Shown piece after piece: positions 27,074-33,869 of a stretch of DNA of 64,000 nt. The DNA comes from Streptomyces inusitatus. Its GTDB lineage: Bacteria > Actinomycetota > Actinomycetes > Streptomycetales > Streptomycetaceae. The notes under the pieces were generated by a model that was not told where the DNA came from, did not search any database, and worked only from the letters and a program-made list of their open reading frames with translations. The stretch is from positions 1 to 64,000 of the forward strand of contig NZ_BMWG01000003.1 of assembly GCF_014651115.1 (NCBI RefSeq), written 5' to 3'. Position numbers and translations under genes: made by a program. How positions within the stretch are numbered: position 1 is the stretch's first letter; every line of letters starts with the position of its first letter.

Positions 27074-27642
27074 TGCCCGACCGGATGACGTACGAGCGAT
27101 TCCACGACCAGGAGGCCTGGCCCCAGCTCGACGCGTTCCTTCCCGCGTACGAGGAGATCTACGCCGAGCCTCCGTACAACGAAGGCCCGAGCGACGTCGC
27201 CGGGTTCGTCGGCAGCTACACCGTCCACGCGGCGCAGCAGGGTATCCGTCTGGTCCTCGCTCGCGACGGCGACGACGTCGTGGGCTTCGCCTACGGCTAT
27301 CCCCTGCCGTCCATCACCGGGTGGTGGAGGAATGTCGACAGGCCGCTGTCGGACGACTTCATGCGCGAGGACGGCATCCGTACATGGGCCATCCTGGAGC
27401 TGGCCGTCCGTGCGCCGTGGCGCAGACGAGGCATCGCGCGCGCTCTCCATACGTACCTTCTGAATGGCCTGGACGCAGAGCGGGTGACGCTCACGGTCCG
27501 GCCCGAGCCGGAGGCATCCCCGGCGCAGTCCGCATACGCCGCGTGGGGCTACCGGAGTGTCGGGGTGGCGCGCCCGTGGGAGGACGCGCCGCTCTACACC
27601 GCGATGGTCCTCGACCTGGCCGGTCGGCGCGCCGACGCCTGA
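27073..27642 (+). CDS. GNAT-family N-acetyltransferase
   Basis: This 189-residue protein carries the acetyl-CoA binding signature VRAPWRRRGIARALHTYLL (R/Q-x-x-G-x-G/A type) after the beta-4 strand WAILELAV. ESPAQSAYAAWGYRSVGVARPWEDAPLY-like features mark the C-terminal GNAT fold. The substrate is unknown: an antibiotic, amine or protein are all possible. It is coupled to the regulator by a TAATG overlap and followed by a strong hairpin, so the two genes form one unit at the phage cargo position. Confidence 0.82.
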   Translation: MPDRMTYERFHDQEAWPQLDAFLPAYEEIYAEPPYNEGPSDVAGFVGSYTVHAAQQGIRLVLARDGDDVVGFAYGYPLPSITGWWRNVDRPLSDDFMREDGIRTWAILELAVRAPWRRRGIARALHTYLLNGLDAERVTLTVRPEPEASPAQSAYAAWGYRSVGVARPWEDAPLYTAMVLDLAGRRADA

Positions 27643-27651
27643 CCCGCACGC

Positions 27652-27688
27652 GAAGACGCCCCGCTCGGAATCCGGGCGGGGCGTCTTC
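27652..27688 (+). terminator. Hairpin terminator after the regulator-acetyltransferase unit
   Basis: GAAGACGCCCCGC (27652-27664) pairs perfectly with GCGGGGCGTCTTC (27676-27688) across an 11-base loop, ten bases past the GNAT stop. Confidence 0.85.
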
Positions 27689-27782
27689 GTCGGGCCACGT
27701 AGCGATGAGCAGCGTCAGCGTTGACTGTTGACGCGATTGACAATACGCGCCGAGCGGGCGCTCGCCAGACCGACACGCGAAG

Positions 27783-27825
27783 GAGGGCGTCCCGCCCCCG
27801 GAGCCTTGGGGAGCGGGACGCCCTC
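27783..27825 (-). terminator. Terminator at the end of the phage late operon
   Basis: GAGGGCGTCCCGC (27783-27795) pairs with GCGGGACGCCCTC (27813-27825) across a 17-base loop, directly behind the stop of the last minus-strand phage gene. It faces the terminator of the cargo unit and isolates the two transcripts. Confidence 0.82.
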
Positions 27826-27828
27826 GTC

Positions 27829-28200
27829 TTAGTCCGCCCCGAGGGACGGCGATGGCGGGCAGTCAGATTCCGGCTGGTCCGGACACAGCCGCCGAAGCCG
27901 GCTGTTCATCTGGTCGACCGCATCGCGGAGGCTTCCCCCCTCGTTGGGGTGCAGCTCATGCTCCACTCTGCTCAGCCGGTCCTCGATCCCTCCGACTCGC
28001 TCCATCACTCCGGGCCGGGCCGGAACACCAGGGCGCTCAGGCTCCCCGCACCAGTCGTCCATGAACCGGTCGACCATCTGTCCGGTCCGAGTCATGGCAC
28101 GGCCCCCCCGCCACAACATGCCACCGAGGCCGGCCAGGATGGTGGCCGCTCCACCCCAGACCAGAACGGCATCCAGCCACGGAATGCCCGTCGAGGTCAC
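27829..28200 (-). CDS. Phage membrane protein at the end of the late operon
   Basis: This 123-residue protein has one N-terminal hydrophobic helix (WLDAVLVWGGAATILAGLGGML) followed by a charged, probably coiled-coil domain (MERVGGIEDRLSRVEHEL, LRDAVDQMNSRLRRL). A single-helix membrane protein with a coiled-coil tail at the end of the tail genes is common in actinophages, sometimes as part of the lysis system. The GTG at 28200 follows GGAG and overlaps the previous stop by four bases. A holin-like role is only a guess, since no endolysin is beside it. Confidence 0.7.
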   Translation of the reverse strand: MTSTGIPWLDAVLVWGGAATILAGLGGMLWRGGRAMTRTGQMVDRFMDDWCGEPERPGVPARPGVMERVGGIEDRLSRVEHELHPNEGGSLRDAVDQMNSRLRRLCPDQPESDCPPSPSLGAD

Positions 28201-28469
28201 CGCCACTCCGGCCAGTGCCAGGTCCCGCCCAGACCGGCACCGCACCCGGCCTCGTCGAGCACGCAACCGCCGTCCGACAGCGGGTGGTAGAACTTGCCGG
28301 TCGGGTTCTCGATCGCGAGACCGACGCGGCCGGGGTCGTTCGAGTCGACCTCGGTGACCATCGCCCCCCGACAGGCCGAACGAAACGCCTGGCTGCCGTC
28401 GCTACGGAGCGGGGTGCCGTGGGAGACGTAGTGCACGATGCGGCCCACGCTGGGTGTCTGACTGGTCAT
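28197..28469 (-). CDS. Small phage protein of unknown function
   Basis: This 90-residue protein has a beta-rich look (VGRIVHYVSHGTPLRSDG, AMVTEVDSNDPGRVGLAIENPTGKFYH) and two cysteines near the end. VGRIVHYVS followed by a short barrel is a recurring small-protein pattern at phage tail ends. The ATG overlaps the preceding stop (ATGA); a GTG one codon earlier is also possible. Its role is unknown. Confidence 0.68.
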   Translation of the reverse strand: MTSQTPSVGRIVHYVSHGTPLRSDGSQAFRSACRGAMVTEVDSNDPGRVGLAIENPTGKFYHPLSDGGCVLDEAGCGAGLGGTWHWPEWR

Positions 28470-28756
28470 CACGCATCCGCCAGGGTGTGTCCGGACAGCC
28501 GGCTCGCGGTCGCTGCCGGGATCCCGGCAGCGAGCAGCGCATCGTAGTCCTCGCTGCGCTGCCGCGCCTCACCGAGCCGCCGCACGGCCACCAGCTCGGC
28601 GTTCGCCGCCTCGATCTTCGCGAGAGCCTTGTCGAACACGCTCTTCGTGATCGCGACCGCTCCCGGCCGGGCGGCCACCTCCGTGGCTGCCCGCGTGGTG
28701 ATCTGGCTCGACACGGACCCGTCCTCGTGCCGGTAGTAGAGAGTCGATTCACCCAC
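28469..28756 (-). CDS. Small phage protein with helical core
   Basis: This 95-residue protein begins GESTLYYRHEDGSVSSQITTRAA and continues in long helices (VFDKALAKIEAANAELVAVRRLGEARQRSEDYDALLAAG). The GTG at 28756 lies behind GGAGGT. A GTG six codons upstream would overlap the minor tail gene but has a poorer site. The protein sits between minor tail and membrane protein genes, so it may be a tail-tip or adsorption accessory. No family is recognised. Confidence 0.65.
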   Translation of the reverse strand: MGESTLYYRHEDGSVSSQITTRAATEVAARPGAVAITKSVFDKALAKIEAANAELVAVRRLGEARQRSEDYDALLAAGIPAATASRLSGHTLADA

Positions 28757-28770
28757 CGGTACCTCCCTCC

Positions 28771-29748
28771 TCACAGGTTGAAGATGAACGCCCTGGTCGC
28801 GGTCTGGATCCTGGTGTAGGCCGCGCCGCCCGATCCCCGCCCCATCCGCACCTCAATGGGCGAAGCCAGCACACCGCCGGCGGGAACCGTTCGCAGGAAA
28901 ACCTTGCAAACCTGCACGTGGACAGCATCCTGGGTGCTGGAGCCGGTGTTCTCCATGTAGATGATGTCGTCGGTGAACATCGACGCGGCTGCCCCGGCGC
29001 CTGCTGGCAGGGTGAAGTCGACGTCGAGTTCGCACTCGAAGACCACGAAGGCGTCGCGGCAGGGGTCGGGGTTCGTGATGTCGAAGGGGCGCGTCTCGAT
29101 CAGCACGTCGGTGCCGGCCGGGACCGCGAGCGACGGGTAGGACTGCTCGATGACGCTCTGGTCGAACGTCGCCTGGCCGCGCGGTTCCCCGCGCAGGACC
29201 CCGGCGCTGTCGCAGTAAGTCTGCCCGGCATGGTCGTCCAGGTCGCAGGGGTAGGCCCAGGTGCCGACCTGCGCCCGGACCGGCGTAGCGACCGCTCCGT
29301 TTCCGGTGAGCCCACAGCCTGTGGTGACGGTGGCCGCCCCTGTCGGGACGAACAGCCCGCCGTCGCCGCCGATCGCGAGGTTGTTCCCGGCGTCGGTCGA
29401 CGGGCGCGCGGAGATCACCCCGGTCGCCGGGTTGTAGTCGATGCCGTCGCCCTCGGAGAGGCACTGCCGCACTGTCGGGCAGTGCGTTGCCGCGTACAGC
29501 CCCCCGTCGCCGCCGAACTGGATGGTGTTGCCCGCGTCGGTGGACGGCCGGGCCGCGACGACGCCGGTCCCGGAGTTGTACGTCGCTCCCTGCCCGGCGG
29601 AGATGCAGGGCCGGACCACTGCGCAGTCGAGAGCGGTAGCGGAGATGACGAAGGGATTCGCTGGGGTGCCGGAGCCGCTGACGGTCACTCCCGAGCCGGC
29701 GTCGATGGAGCAGTTACAGGCCCCGCCTCCGCAGCCGCAGCGCGCCAA
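28771..29748 (-). CDS. Minor tail/fibre protein with internal repeat
   Basis: This 325-residue protein starts at TTG behind GGGAGGAATC. A longer frame exists but would read through the start-associated repeat at 29778-29798, so the TTG is preferred. The N-terminus is Cys/Gly-rich (CGCGGGACNC). A ~45-residue unit is present twice (NSGTGVVAARPSTDAGN and NPATGVISARPSTDAGN, each ending FGGDGGL or IGGDGGL), a beta-type fibre repeat. The C-terminal 140 residues look like a beta-sandwich (TRPFDITNPDPCRDAFVVFE onward). It is probably a tail-tip or receptor-contact protein. Confidence 0.7.
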   Translation of the reverse strand: MARCGCGGGACNCSIDAGSGVTVSGSGTPANPFVISATALDCAVVRPCISAGQGATYNSGTGVVAARPSTDAGNTIQFGGDGGLYAATHCPTVRQCLSEGDGIDYNPATGVISARPSTDAGNNLAIGGDGGLFVPTGAATVTTGCGLTGNGAVATPVRAQVGTWAYPCDLDDHAGQTYCDSAGVLRGEPRGQATFDQSVIEQSYPSLAVPAGTDVLIETRPFDITNPDPCRDAFVVFECELDVDFTLPAGAGAAASMFTDDIIYMENTGSSTQDAVHVQVCKVFLRTVPAGGVLASPIEVRMGRGSGGAAYTRIQTATRAFIFNL

Positions 29749-29777
29749 GATTCCTCCCGTGTCAGGGGGTTCCTCGG

Positions 29778-29798
29778 CCCGGCCCAGAACCAGCGGCG
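29778..29798 (-). promoter_or_regulatory. Start-associated repeat, copy 1 (minor tail 28771-29748)
   Basis: The minus strand reads GCTGGTTCTGGGCCGGG, 29 bases ahead of the TTG start. TAGACT lies 8 bases upstream of the 21-bp block. It carries C instead of G at the variable position. Confidence 0.85.
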
Positions 29799-29830
29799 TC
29801 GGGCCGAGTCTACGCGCCACCCCGCACACC

Positions 29831-29977
29831 GGTCCGGACACCGGTCCGGACACCAGTCCGGACAGTGCCCGGGGACATGTCCGGACACGACGGAGGGATG
29901 TCCGGACACTCAGGCGGTCATCCCGCTGACCTGCGCGGACAGCTGTCCGGACACGATGCCGGACAGGTGTCCGGGAG
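29831..29977. repeat. Array of TGTCCGGACA palindromes
   Basis: Six copies of the 10-bp palindrome or one-base variants lie at 29831, 29843, 29855 (spaced exactly 12 bases), 29878, 29899 and 29944. Degenerate copies follow near 29958 and 29968. The array fills the gap between two minor tail genes, upstream of the start-associated repeat. It is too regular for chance GC content. It may be an operator array or recombination hot spot. Confidence 0.8.
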
Positions 29978-29990
29978 GGGGTGTCGGGGC

Positions 29991-30710
29991 TCAGCCGTAC
30001 AACTCCACGATCACCAGCCCAATCCCGCCGGTTCCCCCCGAGAAGCTACCGCCGTACGAGAGCGCGCCTCCGGCACCGCCGCCGACGCCGCGCGGCGCGG
30101 TACCCGCTCCCTCCGTGGCGCGGGGGAATCCGCCTGTCCCGAGGTGGGAGTCCCCGCCTTTCCCGGACAGGCCGTTGGTGGCGTTCAGCCGGATCGCTCC
30201 GTCGCTCGCGCCGCCGCCGAGGTTCAGGTCGCCGATGCCGGCCAGCGGCCCGCTGATGCCGGACGTGGCGTCGAGGACCGTGCCGGACGTCTGCGAGGCG
30301 GTCCCGCCGGAGCCGCCCGGCGCGGTGGCGAAGCCGCCGAAGGAGGAGTTGCCGCCAGCGCCGCCGGCGTCGTTCGGGTCTCCGGGATCGCCGCCCGCCC
30401 CCACGACGATCGTCTCCATCGCCCCGAGGGACGCGGCCTCGACCAGGGACTCCGAGTAGCCGCCGCCGGTGCCGCCGGGCCGGACGATGCACTCCCCCGC
30501 AGCGGCGTTCGCCCCGGCCGAGCCCCCGCCGGCACCCTGCACCCGGACCATCACCCGGGCCAGCCACGGGTAGTCCGCCTTCTGGAACTGGAAGGTCCCC
30601 GGGTTGTCGAAGATCAGGGTCTCCCGCAGGCCCTGGCGGCCGGGGATCAGGCAGAGCTGACCATCATCGTCGACCGTGAAGTAGTCCGTGCACACGCACA
30701 CGCTGGCCAT
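29991..30710 (-). CDS. Glycine-rich minor tail/fibre protein
   Basis: This 239-residue protein has a short N-terminal domain (VCVCTDYFTVDDDGQLCLIPGRQGL, then LIFDNPGTFQFQKADYPWLARVMVRVQGAGGG). Long Gly/Ala/Ser/Asn-rich runs then continue to the end, closing in GGIGLVIVELYG. The start FDNPGTFQF...VRVQGAGG matches the glycine-rich domain common in phage tail fibres, where Gly-rich sheets form a receptor-binding tip. The ATG is preceded by GGAGG and by a start-associated repeat 29 bases upstream. Confidence 0.75.
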   Translation of the reverse strand: MASVCVCTDYFTVDDDGQLCLIPGRQGLRETLIFDNPGTFQFQKADYPWLARVMVRVQGAGGGSAGANAAAGECIVRPGGTGGGYSESLVEAASLGAMETIVVGAGGDPGDPNDAGGAGGNSSFGGFATAPGGSGGTASQTSGTVLDATSGISGPLAGIGDLNLGGGASDGAIRLNATNGLSGKGGDSHLGTGGFPRATEGAGTAPRGVGGGAGGALSYGGSFSGGTGGIGLVIVELYG

Positions 30711-30739
30711 CAGGGCTCATCCCTCCAGAAGCACCCGCG

Positions 30740-30760
30740 CCCGGCCCACAACCAGCAGCG
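30740..30760 (-). promoter_or_regulatory. Start-associated repeat, copy 2 (Gly-rich protein)
   Basis: The minus strand reads GCTGGTTGTGGGCCGGG, 29 bases ahead of the ATG at 30710. TACCCT lies 5 bases upstream of the 21-bp block. Confidence 0.88.
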
Positions 30761-30782
30761 GACACAGGGTAACGGCACGGCC

Positions 30783-31238
30783 TCAGCCGGAGACCGGACG
30801 GGCCGTTACATGGACCCGCACCCCGGGCCCTGCCGGTTCCGCCACACCGGAGCCGGGCTGCGGCCGTACCCACCAGACCCGGAGCACCGCGTGAGTGGCC
30901 GCGACCTCCTCCAGCACAGCAACGACGGGCTGCTCGCCACCCGGATCCGGATCAACCGCCACGGCGGAGAGGACCGGCAGCCCGGTGAACGGGAGCATGA
31001 AGGTCCAGCGCGCCCGCCCGTCGACGTCGGTCTCCAGGACCGAGGCGTCCACTCTCTCCGCCGACCGGGCCGGACCTACGGGCCCCTGCGGGCCTGGCGG
31101 TCCTGCCGGTCCGCGCGGCCCCGTCCGCCCCTTCCCCCCGCGGTTCGTCGTGGACCGGGCCCGCCGGTCCAGGTCCCGCAGGATCCCGCCCAGCGGATTC
31201 CCCTGGAACCGGTACGCGGGGCCTCCTCGCGTCGCCAT
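30783..31238 (-). CDS. Short collagen-like tail fibre protein
   Basis: This 151-residue protein has a basic N-terminus, then about six Gly-X-Y triplets (GPRGPAGPPGPQGPVGP), then a beta-rich C-terminal head (RWTFMLPFTGLPVLSAVAVDP and VLRVWWVRPQPG). Collagen-like trimeric stems with a small globular tip are frequent in actinophage tail fibres. The ATG overlaps the stop of the upstream gene (ATGA). The gene ends just before the next start-associated repeat. Confidence 0.75.
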   Translation of the reverse strand: MATRGGPAYRFQGNPLGGILRDLDRRARSTTNRGGKGRTGPRGPAGPPGPQGPVGPARSAERVDASVLETDVDGRARWTFMLPFTGLPVLSAVAVDPDPGGEQPVVAVLEEVAATHAVLRVWWVRPQPGSGVAEPAGPGVRVHVTARPVSG

Positions 31239-32278
31239 CAGGACCCCTCCGCCCCGGTCACCGCGACCTGGACCTGAATGCGCTCCGCGCCCGGGTCGTC
31301 GTCGGTACCGCCGTCCTCCTCGACCCGCACGCCCGTGATCTTCAACCGCTGGGTGACCGTCCGGCACGTCAGCGCGCTGGTGATGTCCAGACACCAGCCC
31401 GGCACCAACGTGGCCACGTCCACGGCGGCCTGGGGGCTAATGGTGACCTCCTGGGAGTCCACGAACACCGGCACCGGGAGACTCGCCCTCAGCTTCGCGC
31501 GGGCGGCCTGCTCGGCCGACGCGTCGTCCGTGATCGCCGTCTGTTCGAGGTACTGCTCCAGCAGCCCGTAGTAGGCGTGGCTGCCGCCGGCCGTCCCGAG
31601 GACGTCGCCCTCGTCGTCGCCCGCGACGATCCACCGGGTGGCGAGGGACGCACCGTCCTCCGCGACGACCAGGCCCTCGGGGAAGTCCGCATCCGACAGA
31701 CGGCCGACGCTGGCCTGGTGGTCCTCGGGGAGCAGCAGGATGTTCGCGCCCACGACGGTGTAGTCGATGCCGGTCTCCGCCAGGTCGCGCAGATGGTCAC
31801 CGCTCTGGCCGACCTCCTTGATGTAACTCCGGGAGCCATGGACCCGGGCCAGGCCGACGACCGTGACCGTGTGGCCCGGGTCGTCCGGGGCGAAGGCGTC
31901 GGTGATGAGCCACTCGGCGATCCTCGTCAGATCCACGTCGGTGAACGTCATCGAGTCGTGCGGGACTCGCCGGTCGAGCCACACGCTGATGTCCGACGCG
32001 AACACCTCGACCCGGCCGAGGCCCCATTCGACTCTGACGATCGGCCCCGTCCACACCAGCATCCCCTCGCGGTAGATCGCCAGGGTGTGCCGCCAGGCGC
32101 GCACCCGGCCGAGCTGCTCGCAGCAGTCGCCCTCCGGCTGCACCAGGATCCGCGCGGTGCTGGTGTCGTCGAGCAGCCGGGACCACTCGACCTCGACCAG
32201 GATGTCCGCCTGGGACACCGTGCCGCCATCGCGGTCGATGATCCTGGCGGTATGGCTGCCGCATCCAGCTACGGTCAC
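31238..32278 (-). CDS. Minor tail protein (tail-tip hub-like)
   Basis: This 346-residue protein starts at GTG 32278, behind GGGGAG. An ATG 18 bases further upstream is possible, but with it the start-associated repeat would be only 10 bases away, while all others are 24-31. It has beta-rich stretches with WSRLLDDTSTARILVQPEGDCCEQLG and MLVWTGPIVRVEWGLGRVEVFASDISVWLDRR, resembling the N-terminal hub domain of Siphoviridae tail-associated proteins. It follows a distal-tail-like gene and the tape measure, as expected for a tail-tip baseplate hub. The assignment is by position and composition. Confidence 0.7.
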   Translation of the reverse strand: MTVAGCGSHTARIIDRDGGTVSQADILVEVEWSRLLDDTSTARILVQPEGDCCEQLGRVRAWRHTLAIYREGMLVWTGPIVRVEWGLGRVEVFASDISVWLDRRVPHDSMTFTDVDLTRIAEWLITDAFAPDDPGHTVTVVGLARVHGSRSYIKEVGQSGDHLRDLAETGIDYTVVGANILLLPEDHQASVGRLSDADFPEGLVVAEDGASLATRWIVAGDDEGDVLGTAGGSHAYYGLLEQYLEQTAITDDASAEQAARAKLRASLPVPVFVDSQEVTISPQAAVDVATLVPGWCLDITSALTCRTVTQRLKITGVRVEEDGGTDDDPGAERIQVQVAVTGAEGS

Positions 32279-32306
32279 GGAGGGAACTCCCCGCATGGGT
32301 AGGAGG

Positions 32307-32327
32307 CCCGGCCCACAACCAGCGGCG
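32307..32327 (-). promoter_or_regulatory. Start-associated repeat, copy 3 (tail-hub-like gene)
   Basis: The minus strand reads GCTGGTTGTGGGCCGGG, 28 bases ahead of the GTG at 32278. TACCCT lies 5 bases upstream of the 21-bp block. Confidence 0.88.
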
Positions 32328-32339
32328 CACCCAGGGTAG

Positions 32340-33770
32340 CTAGAAGCCCCGGCCGCTGACGCTCATGCGGACGACGGCGTCCGCTGCCGGCGGGTTCTCC
32401 ACGTCGGACTCCAGGCAGAGGATGTAGCTGGAGCAGGCCATCACAGGGAAGGTCAGCGGGCCTCCGTCCCGCCCGTAGACATCGCTGCTGGTCTCACACA
32501 CCCCGGCGCACTCCACAGTCGCCCGGCCGGTCTGCCCGTCGATCGTCACCGCCCCGTCCGCCGGCACATGCGCGACGTGGTAGACCGCGAGGGGGCTACA
32601 ACGGTCCGCGTCGGCGATCTCCTCGCAGGTCATCGTCCCGTGGGCCGGTGTCCGCTCGAACAGCCTGATGGTCAGATTCCGCAGCTCGTGCGAGCCCGCC
32701 CGGACCGTGATGACCGGAGTGTCCACCGACCAAGCCGGGCACTCCGACAGATCCAGCTCGCAGCACTGCCGCTCGACGGCCAGCGGGAGGCAGTAGCAGG
32801 TCTTCAGCTCCGCGACCGACGGCGGCGTGGGCGCCTGGCACAGCGGGTCCGAGCAGGCCGCAGTGGGGTCCTCGCAGACCGCGTGGCGGCAGGGCGCATC
32901 ACACGGCACGGACTCGTCGCGCACCGGCCACGCCAGCGCGCACGCACCCGTACCGGCAGGCACCGACAGCGATCCCGAAGGGCAGGTCTCGACCAGGTCC
33001 AGGCAGTCCGTCGGCCCGCCCGGCCCTTCCGGGAAACACCAGGTCACACACGTGTCGCTGTCGTCGGCGGGCGGCGCGAGTTCGAAGATCGGCACCTGGT
33101 CCGTCCACAGCCAGGGCACCCCGGCGACGAGCGTGAACTCCACCGTGATCACGTCCGCCCCCGCGCTGCACTCCCCGGCCGAGCAGCCGCTCCCCGCCCG
33201 CCCGATGACCCTCGGCCCGTCGACCAGGGCGACCCGCCGCAGCGTGCGCCGGTGCCCGTCGTTGAAGCACTCCTGATCCAGCTCCTCGTCCGGGCAGCAC
33301 GTGAAGACCGTCATGCAGTCGCCCTCGCAGGCGTTGCCCGCGCAGCCCTGCAACGCCTCCGACAGCCAGTGGCGGCCGTACTCCACCCCGCAGCAGGTGC
33401 GTCCCAGGAGTACGGCGGTCACGACGATCGTGAGGGGTCCGGCGCGCGCCGGTCCCAGGACACCCCCGCCGGCGATCGAATTCGTCACCGCCCGCCTCAC
33501 GGGGTGATCGTCCAGGCCATCCATCGACAGCACGAGCAGTCCGGCGAAGTCCTCGCTGGCAGGGACGGCCGAGTCGTACCAGGGCGCTTCATCTGTCGCC
33601 GGGTCCACGTAGGGCAGATCACCCAGCATCTCGGCGGTGAGCGTCGGGCACACGCACGGGAAGAAGCTGTCCAGCGACGTCCCGACCGACTCCGACTCGG
33701 CATAGGCAGCCAGCCGGACGTGGTTGGCGATCTCGACACCGCCCAGGGAGAAATAGTCAAGGAGCGCCAC
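32340..33770 (-). CDS. Cysteine-rich minor tail protein (distal-tail-like)
   Basis: This 476-residue protein starts at GTG (MALLDYFSLGGVEIANHVRLAAYAES), a typical opening for actinophage tail proteins directly after the tape measure. It contains about 33 cysteines (7 percent), many in CxC or CC pairs, especially in the middle (QGCAGNACEGDCMTVFTCC, ECSAGAD and VPCDAPCRHAVC). Extensive disulphides or metal ligands are implied. Position suggests a distal tail protein linking tube and hub. A start-associated repeat lies 29 bases upstream. Confidence 0.72.
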   Translation of the reverse strand: MALLDYFSLGGVEIANHVRLAAYAESESVGTSLDSFFPCVCPTLTAEMLGDLPYVDPATDEAPWYDSAVPASEDFAGLLVLSMDGLDDHPVRRAVTNSIAGGGVLGPARAGPLTIVVTAVLLGRTCCGVEYGRHWLSEALQGCAGNACEGDCMTVFTCCPDEELDQECFNDGHRRTLRRVALVDGPRVIGRAGSGCSAGECSAGADVITVEFTLVAGVPWLWTDQVPIFELAPPADDSDTCVTWCFPEGPGGPTDCLDLVETCPSGSLSVPAGTGACALAWPVRDESVPCDAPCRHAVCEDPTAACSDPLCQAPTPPSVAELKTCYCLPLAVERQCCELDLSECPAWSVDTPVITVRAGSHELRNLTIRLFERTPAHGTMTCEEIADADRCSPLAVYHVAHVPADGAVTIDGQTGRATVECAGVCETSSDVYGRDGGPLTFPVMACSSYILCLESDVENPPAADAVVRMSVSGRGF

Positions 33771-33799
33771 GGGCTACCCATCTGCTCGGATGGTGACAG

Positions 33800-33820
33800 C
33801 CCGGCCCACAACCAGCGGCG
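33800..33820 (-). promoter_or_regulatory. Start-associated repeat, copy 4 (distal-tail-like gene)
   Basis: The minus strand reads GCTGGTTGTGGGCCGGG, 29 bases ahead of the GTG at 33770. TACACT lies 8 bases upstream of the 21-bp block. Confidence 0.88.
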
Positions 33821-33869
33821 CGCCCGACAGTGTACGGGCGGCCCGGCCCGCCCCTCCTGGAGGAGAGGG

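Noticed and set aside
29831..29977. CRISPR array
   Set aside because: The repeat unit is a 10-bp palindrome with 2-35 bp spacing; there are no 20-40 bp repeats with uniform spacers and no cas genes.
30783..31394. Longer N-terminus for the collagen-like protein
   Set aside because: Upstream codons lie inside the hub-like gene in another frame, and the ATG at 31238 forms an ATGA overlap, so the short form is kept.
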